6,997 bases of DNA from Myxococcales bacterium (GCA_003170035.1 PMZX01000076.1:4383-11379); one strand, 5' to 3'. Positions 1 through 6,006 are shown, numbered from the stretch's first letter. Notes: a model not told the origin generated them from the letters alone. Made by a program: numbers and translations.

Positions 1-542
1 ACGACCTCGTGCCATTTCTCGTCGGTCAGGCTGTCGACGTAACTAAGGAGGGAGGGCATGGCCGACTCTTCCTTGGCGGCTTTGTTGGAGCTGCCCAGGC
101 CGACGGTGAGATCCTTGAGCACCGGGGCCTTGTTCGGGTCGTCGAGCTTCATACGAACCATGAAGGTCAGGTTCTTGTACTCCGTGACGTCAGTGCCGGC
201 GCTCGGCGGCCACCAGTTGAACCAGTTCCAGCCGAAGCCTTTCCAGTCTTTGCCTTCGGCGTGCCACTCGAGGCCAACGGAATTGTTCGTGCCTGAGCCA
301 GGCGTGATCTTGACCGTGCTCTTGCACGCCTCTTTCAGATTGCAATTAGACCACTCTTTGGCGTTGCCGCCATGCTCATCACCATCCCAGACGACAGACA
401 CTTCGTCATTCAGATCGACCGAGGCAGCCTGTTTCCCCAAGGGCTGGTCGGGCAACGGTCTGATGCAGTTCAACGAGACAACAAGAGCAGCGGCAATCAA
501 CAGCGATACCAAAGTCCAAGTTTTGGTTAGCGAGTGCGACAT
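1..542 (-). CDS. Exported lipoprotein-like protein with CBM-like beta-sandwich domain (3' end outside window)
   Basis: An open frame reads from ATG at 542-540 to the left edge with no stop: 180 complete codons, so the C-terminus is missing. A good ribosome site (GGAAAGGA on the minus strand, 548-555) supports the start. Residues 1-26 look like a signal peptide: a short n-region with Lys7, then a hydrophobic stretch from about Leu11 to Leu24, then Cys26. The Cys suggests a lipoprotein, but the preceding S-L-N is a poor lipobox, so lipidation is uncertain. Residues from about 45 on resemble a galactose-binding/CBM-type beta-sandwich. They include a very aromatic patch at 100-111 (six Trp/Phe residues in GFGWNWFNWW), then EYKNLTFMVRM (121-131) and EKW (175-177). 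These match the order of ISFWAR and W-x5-8-PW elements in the two plus-strand lipoproteins of this window. A role in binding a carbohydrate at the cell surface is inferred from fold and Trp content only. It is transcribed away from the cytochrome operon. Confidence 0.85.
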   Translation of the reverse strand, partial: MSHSLTKTWTLVSLLIAAALVVSLNCIRPLPDQPLGKQAASVDLNDEVSVVWDGDEHGGNAKEWSNCNLKEACKSTVKITPGSGTNNSVGLEWHAEGKDWKGFGWNWFNWWPPSAGTDVTEYKNLTFMVRMKLDDPNKAPVLKDLTVGLGSSNKAAKEESAMPSLLSYVDSLTDEKWHEV

Positions 543-547
543 AACTA

Positions 548-555
548 TCCTTTCC
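548..555 (-). promoter_or_regulatory. Ribosome binding site of the minus-strand lipoprotein-like gene
   Basis: Read on the minus strand this is GGAAAGGA, ending 5 bases before the ATG at 542. It is a near-consensus Shine-Dalgarno sequence and is what fixes the start of a gene whose end lies outside the window. Confidence 0.7.
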
Positions 556-622
556 GCCTGTTCGGTTGCGGACGATGACATACCACAGGGAGCCCTCGAA
601 GTGGAGTTCCGAAAGGGTCTGG

Positions 623-641
623 TGATCCGATGGTTCGATCA
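623..641. repeat. Small inverted repeat, possible operator
   Basis: TGATC at 623-627 and GATCA at 637-641 are perfect inverted arms around 9 bases. The flanks (CTGG to the left, GTCAG to the right) extend the symmetry imperfectly. On the minus strand it falls just downstream of the candidate -10, where a repressor could act. Short arms like this also occur by chance. Confidence 0.3.
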
Positions 642-653
642 GTCAGGTCCGAC

Positions 654-680
654 ATTTTACAGAACTAGAGGAATGAACAA
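654..680 (-). promoter_or_regulatory. Possible sigma-70-like promoter for the minus-strand gene
   Basis: On the minus strand, TTGTTC (680-675) and TAAAAT (659-654) are separated by 15 bases. The -10 is a good match (5 of 6) but the -35 is partial and the spacer is short. This is the most AT-rich short stretch between the two divergent genes, and a start site near 647 would leave a leader of about 100 bases. It is a weak call from pattern alone. Confidence 0.25.
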
Positions 681-688
681 CAGTCCTT

Positions 689-720
689 TTGTCACTGCCG
701 CAAGCCTGAACCGTTGTCAC
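689..720. repeat. Direct repeat TTGTCAC, two copies 25 bases apart
   Basis: TTGTCAC occurs at 689-695 and at 714-720, each followed by a similar GC-rich hexamer (TGCCGC and CGCGGC). Two half-sites spaced by 25 bases between divergent genes could bind an activator. The function is not shown. Confidence 0.3.
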
Positions 721-919
721 CGCGGCCGATGGCGAGAGCTTTCTGCTCGACCTCTGCCGCAAAGGCAGTACACCGAGCACGCGCAACGTGAATCTGGCCG
801 CCGTGCGCTGCTTGCTCGTCGCCGCCACCGGCAGCGACGTCACCACCAGCATCCCGCGCGCAAAAGTTCCGCGTCGCTCCCCGAGATTCTCAGCGGCTCT
901 GAGGTCACCCATCAAGGAC

Positions 920-955
920 ACACACTCTCGCTTGCGTTTCGTTTCAAGCGTGTGT
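920..955. repeat. Bulged hairpin upstream of the cytochrome gene
   Basis: CGCTTG (929-934) pairs perfectly with CAAGCG (945-950) around a 10-base loop (935-944). After a 4-base bulge (925-928), ACACA (920-924) pairs with TGTGT (951-955). The total is 11 base pairs. No run of T follows on either strand, so it is not a standard intrinsic terminator. It lies 18 bases before the ATG at 974 and might act as an operator or in a leader RNA. Confidence 0.4.
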
Positions 956-973
956 AACACTCGGCCCCGTTCC

Positions 974-1618
974 ATGGACGGATTGGTCAAGTTCCCCAAA
1001 GACTCGCTCAAGCCCGCAGCGGTGACTGGCATAGGTTCAGTCCAGTGCTCCGTCGCGCATCGGCGCGGATTCGCAAGCCGCTGGCGGGGGCGCTTGCAGA
1101 CCGGCAAGCGATGGGGCTTCGTGGGCGCTCTGGCGTTTGGCGTCGCCTGCGCCACGATGCCGCATGGAGCGACCGACGCGAACATGTCCCGCGCTCGCAG
1201 CGGCACGGCCGAAGGCTGGGCCTTGTTCAAGGAGCACTGCGCTGGCTGCCACGGGGAGCGTGGAGAGAGCGTCTCCAGTGCTCCGCGCATCATGGGGGAT
1301 GGCGCGCTGCCCGAGTATCCACGGGAACGCAACATCAACGCCGACCCGGCATCCGGCGATCCGGAGTTGCTCAGACTTAGAGCACAGACCCGACCGGCCG
1401 GTGCACCCTGGCGCGACCCGTTCCGCACGGCGCAGGATCTTTTTGGCTATGTGAGTAAGATGATGCCAATGCCAGCGAAGAAGGCAGGCTCGCTCTCGGT
1501 CGAGCAGTACTGGGCCATCATCAACTTCATGGTCCTCGCGCACGGCGTGCAAGTGCCGTCGGAGGGTATCAACGCGGGGAACGCCAGTTCGGTGAGACTG
1601 CAGGCGGGGCACCCGTGA
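974..1618 (+). CDS. Exported class I monoheme cytochrome c
   Basis: This is a small periplasmic electron carrier with covalently bound heme c. With the ATG at 974 it has 214 residues. The heme site is CAGCH (Cys89, Cys92, His93), preceded by the usual GWALFKEH helix. The distal Met ligand is one of Met163, Met164 or Met166 in MMPMP, followed by the SLSxEQYWAIINFM C-terminal helix seen in single-domain class I cytochromes. The hydrophobic export segment (WGFVGALAFGVACA) begins only at about residue 47. The true start may therefore be later: TTG at 1094, preceded by a GGCGGGGG run, gives a normal signal peptide. GTG at 1022 is also possible. No start has a strong ribosome site; 974 is the only ATG upstream of the export segment. 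The stop overlaps the next gene's start (GTGA, 1615-1618), implying translational coupling to an outer-membrane barrel. The redox partner is unknown. Confidence 0.82.
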   Translation: MDGLVKFPKDSLKPAAVTGIGSVQCSVAHRRGFASRWRGRLQTGKRWGFVGALAFGVACATMPHGATDANMSRARSGTAEGWALFKEHCAGCHGERGESVSSAPRIMGDGALPEYPRERNINADPASGDPELLRLRAQTRPAGAPWRDPFRTAQDLFGYVSKMMPMPAKKAGSLSVEQYWAIINFMVLAHGVQVPSEGINAGNASSVRLQAGHP

Positions 1619-3459
1619 CATTGAGCAGGACGGTCCGTCTCATGGGTTACGGTCATGCGCCGTGGATTGCGGTGGCAGCGTGCTTGCTTGTCCCGGCGGT
1701 CGCACAAGCCGAGCAGGGCTCGGCCGACAGCCAGCCCGCCAAACCGGCGGCTGAGAGCGAGCCCGCCAAACCGGCGGCCGACAGCCAGCCCAAACCGGTG
1801 GTCGAGAGCGAGCCCGCCAAACCGGCGGCTGACAGCGAGCCCGCCAAACCGGCGGCCGACTTCCAGCCCCCCAAACCGGTGGTCGAGAGCGAGCCCGCCA
1901 AACCGGCGGCCGACAGCCAGCCCCCCAAGCCCCAGGCCCCTAAGACGGCGCGAACTGCGATCGACAGCCTGCCTGGCTCGTCGACAAATCCAGGCTTTAG
2001 CCTTTCTCCAGAAGCGCCGCCCACGCCGCCCGCGCCGGGAGGCCGCGCTCCGTCATTTGGCGCACCCACCGACAAGGATGCTTGGGTGTTCCGTTGGGGC
2101 GGGCGTATCTCGGCCTGGGAGCAGGTGGGGATCGGACGCCCTGCCTACGATGGATACCCCACCACCTCCGGCACCATCCTTCACACCCCGGCGTTGACCG
2201 TGGGTAAGGGCGCGTTCTGGGGTGGCCCGGGCGGCACGCTGAACTTCCAGTACGGAAACCAGACCATCATGGCCTTTGTCAACGTCGAGACGTCATTGGC
2301 TGGGCATGAGTGGAATGGTTACTACAATAGTCAGAACGGGCCCCGGATCAGGATCGCTTACCTTGCCGCCACTCCCGCACCGATCGGCGACGTGCGCCTG
2401 AGATTCCAGGTCGGAGCCTTCCCGGCGAACTACGGTGCGCCCGGCCAGTGGGGCTGGGGCATCTTCGGCCCGGTGCTCTCCGTCCATGGCTACGGCGGTA
2501 CGGCCACGGCCAACTACGACATAGGCCCGCGCACGCAGCTCTACTTCGAGTACGGCTTGGCGGGTGTGCCGGAGGTGGATGAAAGCTTCGTGCGCGGCAC
2601 CTACGCAGATTGGCCGGAAAACGGCATCTCTACCATCGTGAACCACGTGCACGCCGGCATCAGCTTCGACAACAAGTATTTCGCCAAGCTGCACCTCTCG
2701 CAGGCGAACGGACGCAACGTGCGCACGTGGTTCGACGGCTACTGGGGCACGACCCCACAGAATGTGCCCATATGGATCGCCGGCACCTCGGGCATGACCC
2801 CACAGGATGGCCGCATGCAGGTCGCAGCGCTCGAGCTTAGGTGGGTCGATGATCCCTACGGTCAGCTCGGCGTCACTCCGGTGTATTGGAACTTCGACAA
2901 AGCCGTTGCCGTACACAACGGGATCTGGTGGGGCATGGATTGGACGGCGGGCGGGCGGGAAATGACCCGCAAGTTCCTCGGTTCGCAGAGCAACGGCACC
3001 GGGCAGATCGTTGCCGTGAGCGCCGAGTATGACTTCAGCGTGTCGCGCATCCTCCGCTACCCCGAGTCGTTCGATGGCAATGGTCGGGATCTGCGGGTCA
3101 GTCTGGCATTCATGCCGTACTGGACGGTGGCCAGCCAGGATCCGAACTACGACAACACCAAAGGCTACTACCTGGGTGCGACCTTCGAGTACGTGCTGTC
3201 CTCGTGGTTCAGCGCCACGTTTGCGGTGTACGGCGAAAACAAGAATCTTGCGATGGCAGACGTTTCCGGCCAATGGCAGCGCGGCCGGGCGGCGAGCCAC
3301 AGCGGAACCGTGGGCATGGCCTTGCATTCCGACTGGCAATCCCAAGATCGGATTGTGCTTGCCTACAGCCGCTACTTCTACACCACCTTTGCGGACAACA
3401 ACCCGGCCAGGCCGCTGGACCACAACGTTTTCACCCTCGGCGCTAGCGTCGCTTTTTAG
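1615..3459 (+). CDS. Outer-membrane beta-barrel (porin-like) with N-terminal Pro/Lys/Glu repeat arm
   Basis: A 614-residue protein, not assignable to a named porin family by eye. Residues 1-32 form a signal peptide, with cleavage expected after AQA (residue 32). Residues 37-107 are eight copies of a nine-residue Pro/Lys/Glu-rich unit, followed by a Pro-rich linker to about 150. From about Asp153 to the end the sequence alternates aromatic and polar residues as in amphipathic beta-strands, with many Gly/Asn/Tyr and a terminal Phe (GASVAF), the usual signal for barrel assembly. It is paralogous to the next gene: both share SGT[IV]LHTPAL (residues 185-194 here), [EQ]YD[FM]S[VL]SR[IL]L (471-480) and YSR[YF] (584-587), in the same order. 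The start is GTG at 1615, overlapping the cytochrome stop and preceded by GGCGGGG; ATG at 1642 is an alternative that would shorten the signal peptide. It probably forms a channel for a ligand bound by the downstream lipoproteins; this is inference. Confidence 0.85.
   Translation: MTLSRTVRLMGYGHAPWIAVAACLLVPAVAQAEQGSADSQPAKPAAESEPAKPAADSQPKPVVESEPAKPAADSEPAKPAADFQPPKPVVESEPAKPAADSQPPKPQAPKTARTAIDSLPGSSTNPGFSLSPEAPPTPPAPGGRAPSFGAPTDKDAWVFRWGGRISAWEQVGIGRPAYDGYPTTSGTILHTPALTVGKGAFWGGPGGTLNFQYGNQTIMAFVNVETSLAGHEWNGYYNSQNGPRIRIAYLAATPAPIGDVRLRFQVGAFPANYGAPGQWGWGIFGPVLSVHGYGGTATANYDIGPRTQLYFEYGLAGVPEVDESFVRGTYADWPENGISTIVNHVHAGISFDNKYFAKLHLSQANGRNVRTWFDGYWGTTPQNVPIWIAGTSGMTPQDGRMQVAALELRWVDDPYGQLGVTPVYWNFDKAVAVHNGIWWGMDWTAGGREMTRKFLGSQSNGTGQIVAVSAEYDFSVSRILRYPESFDGNGRDLRVSLAFMPYWTVASQDPNYDNTKGYYLGATFEYVLSSWFSATFAVYGENKNLAMADVSGQWQRGRAASHSGTVGMALHSDWQSQDRIVLAYSRYFYTTFADNNPARPLDHNVFTLGASVAF
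1723..1935 (+). repeat. In-frame 27-base tandem repeats coding Pro/Lys/Glu units
   Basis: There are eight consecutive units with consensus [AV][DE][SF][QE]P[AP]KP[AV]: 1723-1749, 1750-1776, 1777-1800, 1801-1827, 1828-1854, 1855-1881, 1882-1908 and 1909-1935. The third unit is 24 bases (one codon missing) yet keeps frame. A longer period is visible: a unit ending in KPV followed by VESEPAKPA occurs at 1777-1827 and again at 1855-1908. The PAKPA units carry a mini inverted repeat, CCGCC-AAACC-GGCGG. Composition resembles the extended Pro-rich, periplasm-spanning arm of TonB, though no TonB domain is present. Confidence 0.93.
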
Positions 3460-3462
3460 GAG
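3458..3462 (+). promoter_or_regulatory. Ribosome binding site of the second barrel gene
   Basis: AGGAG overlaps the TAG stop (3457-3459) of the first barrel gene and lies 6 bases before ATG 3469. It decides the start in favour of 3469 over the later in-frame ATGs at 3505 and 3514, and it couples the two paralogues. Confidence 0.75.
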
Positions 3463-3468
3463 CCCATC

Positions 3469-5082
3469 ATGGCGTTAGGGATTTCACTTGCTCAAACCGC
3501 GCGGATGCCAAGAATGCGATTCATTCGACCGAATCTTGTGGCAGGTCTGATGCTTTGTACTCTGGCCGCGCCTAGGCCGGCCATGGCGGAACCGAAGGCC
3601 AAGGACAAGGACAAGAACGTCCCCCGGCTGGGCCTCGATCCAGCCGAGCCCGGGGTACGAAGCGCACCGCCGGCGACGCCGTTTGGAATCAATCCTGCCA
3701 CCTCGAAGGAGTACGTTTTCGACTTTCATGGCTACATGCTGCTGCCCCTGGTCATCGGCGTACACGACCGTGGGAATTACGTCCCGGACGAGAGCGGCAC
3801 GGTCCTTCACACCCCAGCGCTCGTCCCTCAGAACCACGACCGATTCCAATTCACCGGCGTCGTGCCCACGCCCTGGGTCCAGCTCAACTTGAGCTACGGT
3901 AACTCCACCGTGGCGGGCACGGTGATCATCGCCTCGACCGCCGCCTATGAGGCTGAGGCCGTCTACGATCCCGTGCGCCAGCTCGGCGTCAGCAATGCGT
4001 ACATCACCTTAAACCTCAAGCCACAAATGGGCATTCCACTTCAGCTCCGCGCGGGCGCCATGCAGAATCGCTATGGGTCGATGGGGGCTTTCGATTCGGG
4101 GCGCTACGCGACCCCGCTGATTGCCCGTATCAATTCCGTCGGTCAAACCGCCACTGCCGCCTTCGAGCTGGGCGAACTAGCCCTGGTGTTCGAGGAAGGG
4201 TTCGGTGGCCAGATTGGCCGCATGCCGACCGGTATGTCGTCGGAAGGCTGGAACGACTTCGGCGATCCGCTCGTCGGTTCGAGTTACGTGCTCCATTTCC
4301 ATGGGGGCCTTGCTTGGAAGGGGCTGCTTCAGCTCGGTCTCCACTACGTCACGGCCTGGAGCCAGGACGACCAGGGCCCGACCAGCACTCTAAGGGAAGG
4401 CCGAATCAGCGTGTTCGGCGCGGATGGGCGCCTGACGGCAGGGCGGTATGGGCACCTCTACGCTGGCGCTTCCTACGTCAAGGCGGTCAACTCGCAATAC
4501 GTGTCGGGCATCATCGAGATCCTCAATGCCCGCGGTGGCAAGGGACTCATGGACGAGTACCTTGGGCCGGCATCCACGAACGGCCAGCCGCCCTACAACG
4601 ACGGCGACGGCGCGCTCACCATCGTCGGGTTTCAGTACGACATGAGCCTTTCCCGGCTGCTCTACGACGAGCTGTACCACGGCAAGAACCCCGACGTGTT
4701 CTTTAGCCTCTTCGGGATTGGTGCCAAGGTCAAGAGCGACGACCCTGCCTACGATGGCGTGCTCAAGCTCAAGGGCGGAGCCGAGGTCACCTACGCCATG
4801 AAGTCCTGGCTCGCCGTCTCGGGCCGGGCCGATATCGTCCGCCAAGACAACAGGTTCAACCGGAAGTCGTTCAACATCTACACCGCCCGCCTACTGTTCC
4901 ACACTGGCTGGCTAAGCCGGGACGAGTTCGCGCTCCAGTACTCGCGCTTCGTCTATGGGCGGGAAGTGTACGTTGAGAATGGCTACCCGCCGAAGGACAA
5001 TATGGATCTGAATCCCGACGGGAGTAGGGTTCTGAATCCCGACCGGCATGTGCTGTCCCTGTCTGCTACGTTTTGGTGGTGA
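3469..5082 (+). CDS. Outer-membrane beta-barrel (porin-like), paralogue of the preceding gene
   Basis: A 537-residue exported protein. The signal peptide covers residues 1-40, with a long basic n-region (RMPRMRFIRPN), a hydrophobic core and AMA before the likely cleavage at 40/41. A short Lys/Asp-rich start to the mature protein (KAKDKDK) replaces the long repeat arm of the upstream paralogue. The barrel part, from about residue 83, keeps the shared motifs SGTVLHTPAL (109-118), QYDMSLSRLL (389-398), DPAYDG, FHTGW and QYSRFVYG (490-497). It ends LSATFWW, with terminal aromatics typical of barrels inserted by the Bam machinery. Divergence outside these motifs is large, so the duplication is not recent. 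It follows the first barrel gene by 9 bases and precedes a surface-lipoprotein-like gene. The two barrels may form different channels for related ligands, or a hetero-oligomer. No enzymatic motif is visible, and the family name is not recognised. Confidence 0.85.
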   Translation: MALGISLAQTARMPRMRFIRPNLVAGLMLCTLAAPRPAMAEPKAKDKDKNVPRLGLDPAEPGVRSAPPATPFGINPATSKEYVFDFHGYMLLPLVIGVHDRGNYVPDESGTVLHTPALVPQNHDRFQFTGVVPTPWVQLNLSYGNSTVAGTVIIASTAAYEAEAVYDPVRQLGVSNAYITLNLKPQMGIPLQLRAGAMQNRYGSMGAFDSGRYATPLIARINSVGQTATAAFELGELALVFEEGFGGQIGRMPTGMSSEGWNDFGDPLVGSSYVLHFHGGLAWKGLLQLGLHYVTAWSQDDQGPTSTLREGRISVFGADGRLTAGRYGHLYAGASYVKAVNSQYVSGIIEILNARGGKGLMDEYLGPASTNGQPPYNDGDGALTIVGFQYDMSLSRLLYDELYHGKNPDVFFSLFGIGAKVKSDDPAYDGVLKLKGGAEVTYAMKSWLAVSGRADIVRQDNRFNRKSFNIYTARLLFHTGWLSRDEFALQYSRFVYGREVYVENGYPPKDNMDLNPDGSRVLNPDRHVLSLSATFWW

Positions 5083-5087
5083 CCGCG

Positions 5088-5996
5088 ATGACACGGACGA
5101 ACTTCGCCACCGTTTGCGGCGTGCTGCTGGTCGCTTCGGCGTGTGGCAAGGACTTTCGGCGGCCTGCGGCCAGCTCGGTCGACTGCACGGTCACGGACGC
5201 ATACGAGTTCTCGCCGACGCCCTTCGCTCTGTTTGAAGGCAGCAGCTCGGGTTGGTACCTCTACACGGACAAAACTCCGGGCGGCGTGCCCCATATCCCG
5301 GGCGGCGTGCCCATTCCTGCCATCGACTCCAATGTGCCGGTGACCCAGCTCAACCCTCCTCGCTGCGGCAGTACCGGCGCGCTTGAGCTCGAGGCGTACG
5401 GCAACAACTACTGGGGCGCTGGCTTCGCCGATTGGCAGCACAACGCGCAATCGGGTGAAGCCAATGGAACCGGTTACCAGGGCATCAGCTTCTGGGCGCG
5501 TAGCCCGGGCAACACCGACAAGACGTTCTTGCTGAGGGTGGACGACGATCGGACCTTCGTTACGCAAACGACTCCACCCGACGGAGGCACTTTGCCGGCA
5601 ATCATTTCGGGCGATCAGGATCTGGACGGCGACGGCTTACTCGGCCCTGGAGATATCGCTGCTGAAACCAACTGCAAACTGCCCCCGGCCCAGAAGCTCG
5701 GCGATCCCGCCTGCTACTACGGTGGCGTCCAGGCTCCCGACGCCGTGACCCGCGTGCCCCAGCCGGGCGAATGCGGGAACCCGTTCCATACCTACGTCAC
5801 CACCACCGAAAACTGGGAGCTCTACTTGCTTCCCTGGAGCCGGCTGGTGCAGTGGCCCTGTCCGAACCGCCTGGAGGGCGGGATCGACCCAGCGCACATC
5901 CGCAAGATCGAGGTCAGGCTCGAGCAGGGAACCCACTACGACATCTGGTTGGACGACATTCAATTCTACCGGCTGCGCGCCGATGCTGGCAGCTAA
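5088..5996 (+). CDS. Lipoprotein with CBM-like beta-sandwich and an EF-hand-type calcium loop
   Basis: A protein of 302 residues from ATG 5088. The start could instead be GTG 5079, which overlaps the previous stop as GTGA, the same arrangement as at 1615. ATG 5088 was preferred because GGTGG lies 8 bases upstream. The signal peptide ends at ASAC with Cys19, a usable lipobox. The single domain resembles the galactose-binding/CBM fold seen in CIA30- and CBM11-type proteins: YEF start, SGALELEAYG, YQGISFWARSPG (130-141), NWELYLLPWSRL (242-253), IRKIEVRLEQG, then WLDDIQFYR near the C-terminus. An insertion in the middle holds DLDGDGLLGPGD (178-189), matching the EF-hand loop (acidic at 1, 3, 5 and 12, Gly at 6, Leu at 8). 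Six further Cys in the mature part could form three disulfides. A surface glycan-binding role is inferred from fold; no catalytic site is visible. Confidence 0.85.
   Translation: MTRTNFATVCGVLLVASACGKDFRRPAASSVDCTVTDAYEFSPTPFALFEGSSSGWYLYTDKTPGGVPHIPGGVPIPAIDSNVPVTQLNPPRCGSTGALELEAYGNNYWGAGFADWQHNAQSGEANGTGYQGISFWARSPGNTDKTFLLRVDDDRTFVTQTTPPDGGTLPAIISGDQDLDGDGLLGPGDIAAETNCKLPPAQKLGDPACYYGGVQAPDAVTRVPQPGECGNPFHTYVTTTENWELYLLPWSRLVQWPCPNRLEGGIDPAHIRKIEVRLEQGTHYDIWLDDIQFYRLRADAGS
5277..5314 (+). repeat. Short in-frame 21-base duplication coding PGGVP twice
   Basis: CCGGGCGGCGTGCCC is present at 5277 and again at 5298, so the protein reads PGGVPHI then PGGVPIP. It looks like a small local duplication in a surface loop near the start of the binding domain. 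Confidence 0.75.
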
Positions 5997-6000
5997 GAAA

Positions 6001-6006
6001 AGGAGG
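6001..6006 (+). promoter_or_regulatory. Perfect ribosome binding site of the second lipoprotein gene
   Basis: AGGAGG lies 5 bases before ATG 6012 and 4 bases after the preceding stop. It is the strongest ribosome site in the window, suggesting that the last visible gene is well translated independently of upstream coupling. Confidence 0.8.

Larger units (their letters stand above)
543..973. other. Divergent intergenic region, no convincing gene
   Basis: The stretch between the minus-strand lipoprotein-like gene and the first plausible ATG of the cytochrome gene holds no frame with signal peptide, domain or ribosome site. The left part (about 540-700) is relatively AT-rich and contains the candidate minus-strand promoter. 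Three small repeats are visible: an inverted repeat at 623-641, a direct repeat at 689-720 and a hairpin at 920-955. The cytochrome frame stays open upstream to 710, where TGA at 707-709 closes it. The peptide read there (for example ADGESFLLDLCRKG) has no recognisable domain. It could be chance in GC-rich DNA or a gene remnant. No clear plus-strand promoter was found. Confidence 0.55.

Noticed and set aside
920..955. Rho-independent terminator
   Set aside because: No T-run follows the stem on either strand, and no gene ends nearby.
58..957. 299-codon plus-strand open frame
   Set aside because: It lies antisense to the signal-bearing minus-strand gene, has no domain or signal peptide, and becomes Arg/His-rich low-quality sequence after 720, typical of a shadow frame in GC-rich DNA.
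643..1428. 261-codon minus-strand open frame
   Set aside because: It covers the intergenic region and lies opposite the heme-binding part of the cytochrome, whose motifs are clear. The composition is Arg/Ser/Ala-rich with no domain.
974..1618. Multiheme cytochrome of a porin-cytochrome electron conduit
   Set aside because: Only one CxxCH motif is present in this protein and none in the barrels or lipoproteins.
1723..1935. CRISPR-like array
   Set aside because: Units are directly adjacent without unique spacers and translate in frame as Pro/Lys/Glu repeats.
1653..2075. Minus-strand frame of Gly/Ala/Leu repeats
   Set aside because: It is the complement of the Pro/Lys/Glu repeat region of the first barrel; its repetitive look comes from the 27-base repeats.
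2293..3423. 376-codon minus-strand open frame
   Set aside because: Antisense to the barrel domain, which has coherent strands and motifs shared with its paralogue. The frame is a side effect of GC-rich third positions.
5619..5654. True dockerin domain
   Set aside because: Only one calcium loop is visible and it sits inside a beta-sandwich, not at a terminus with the paired repeat a dockerin needs.
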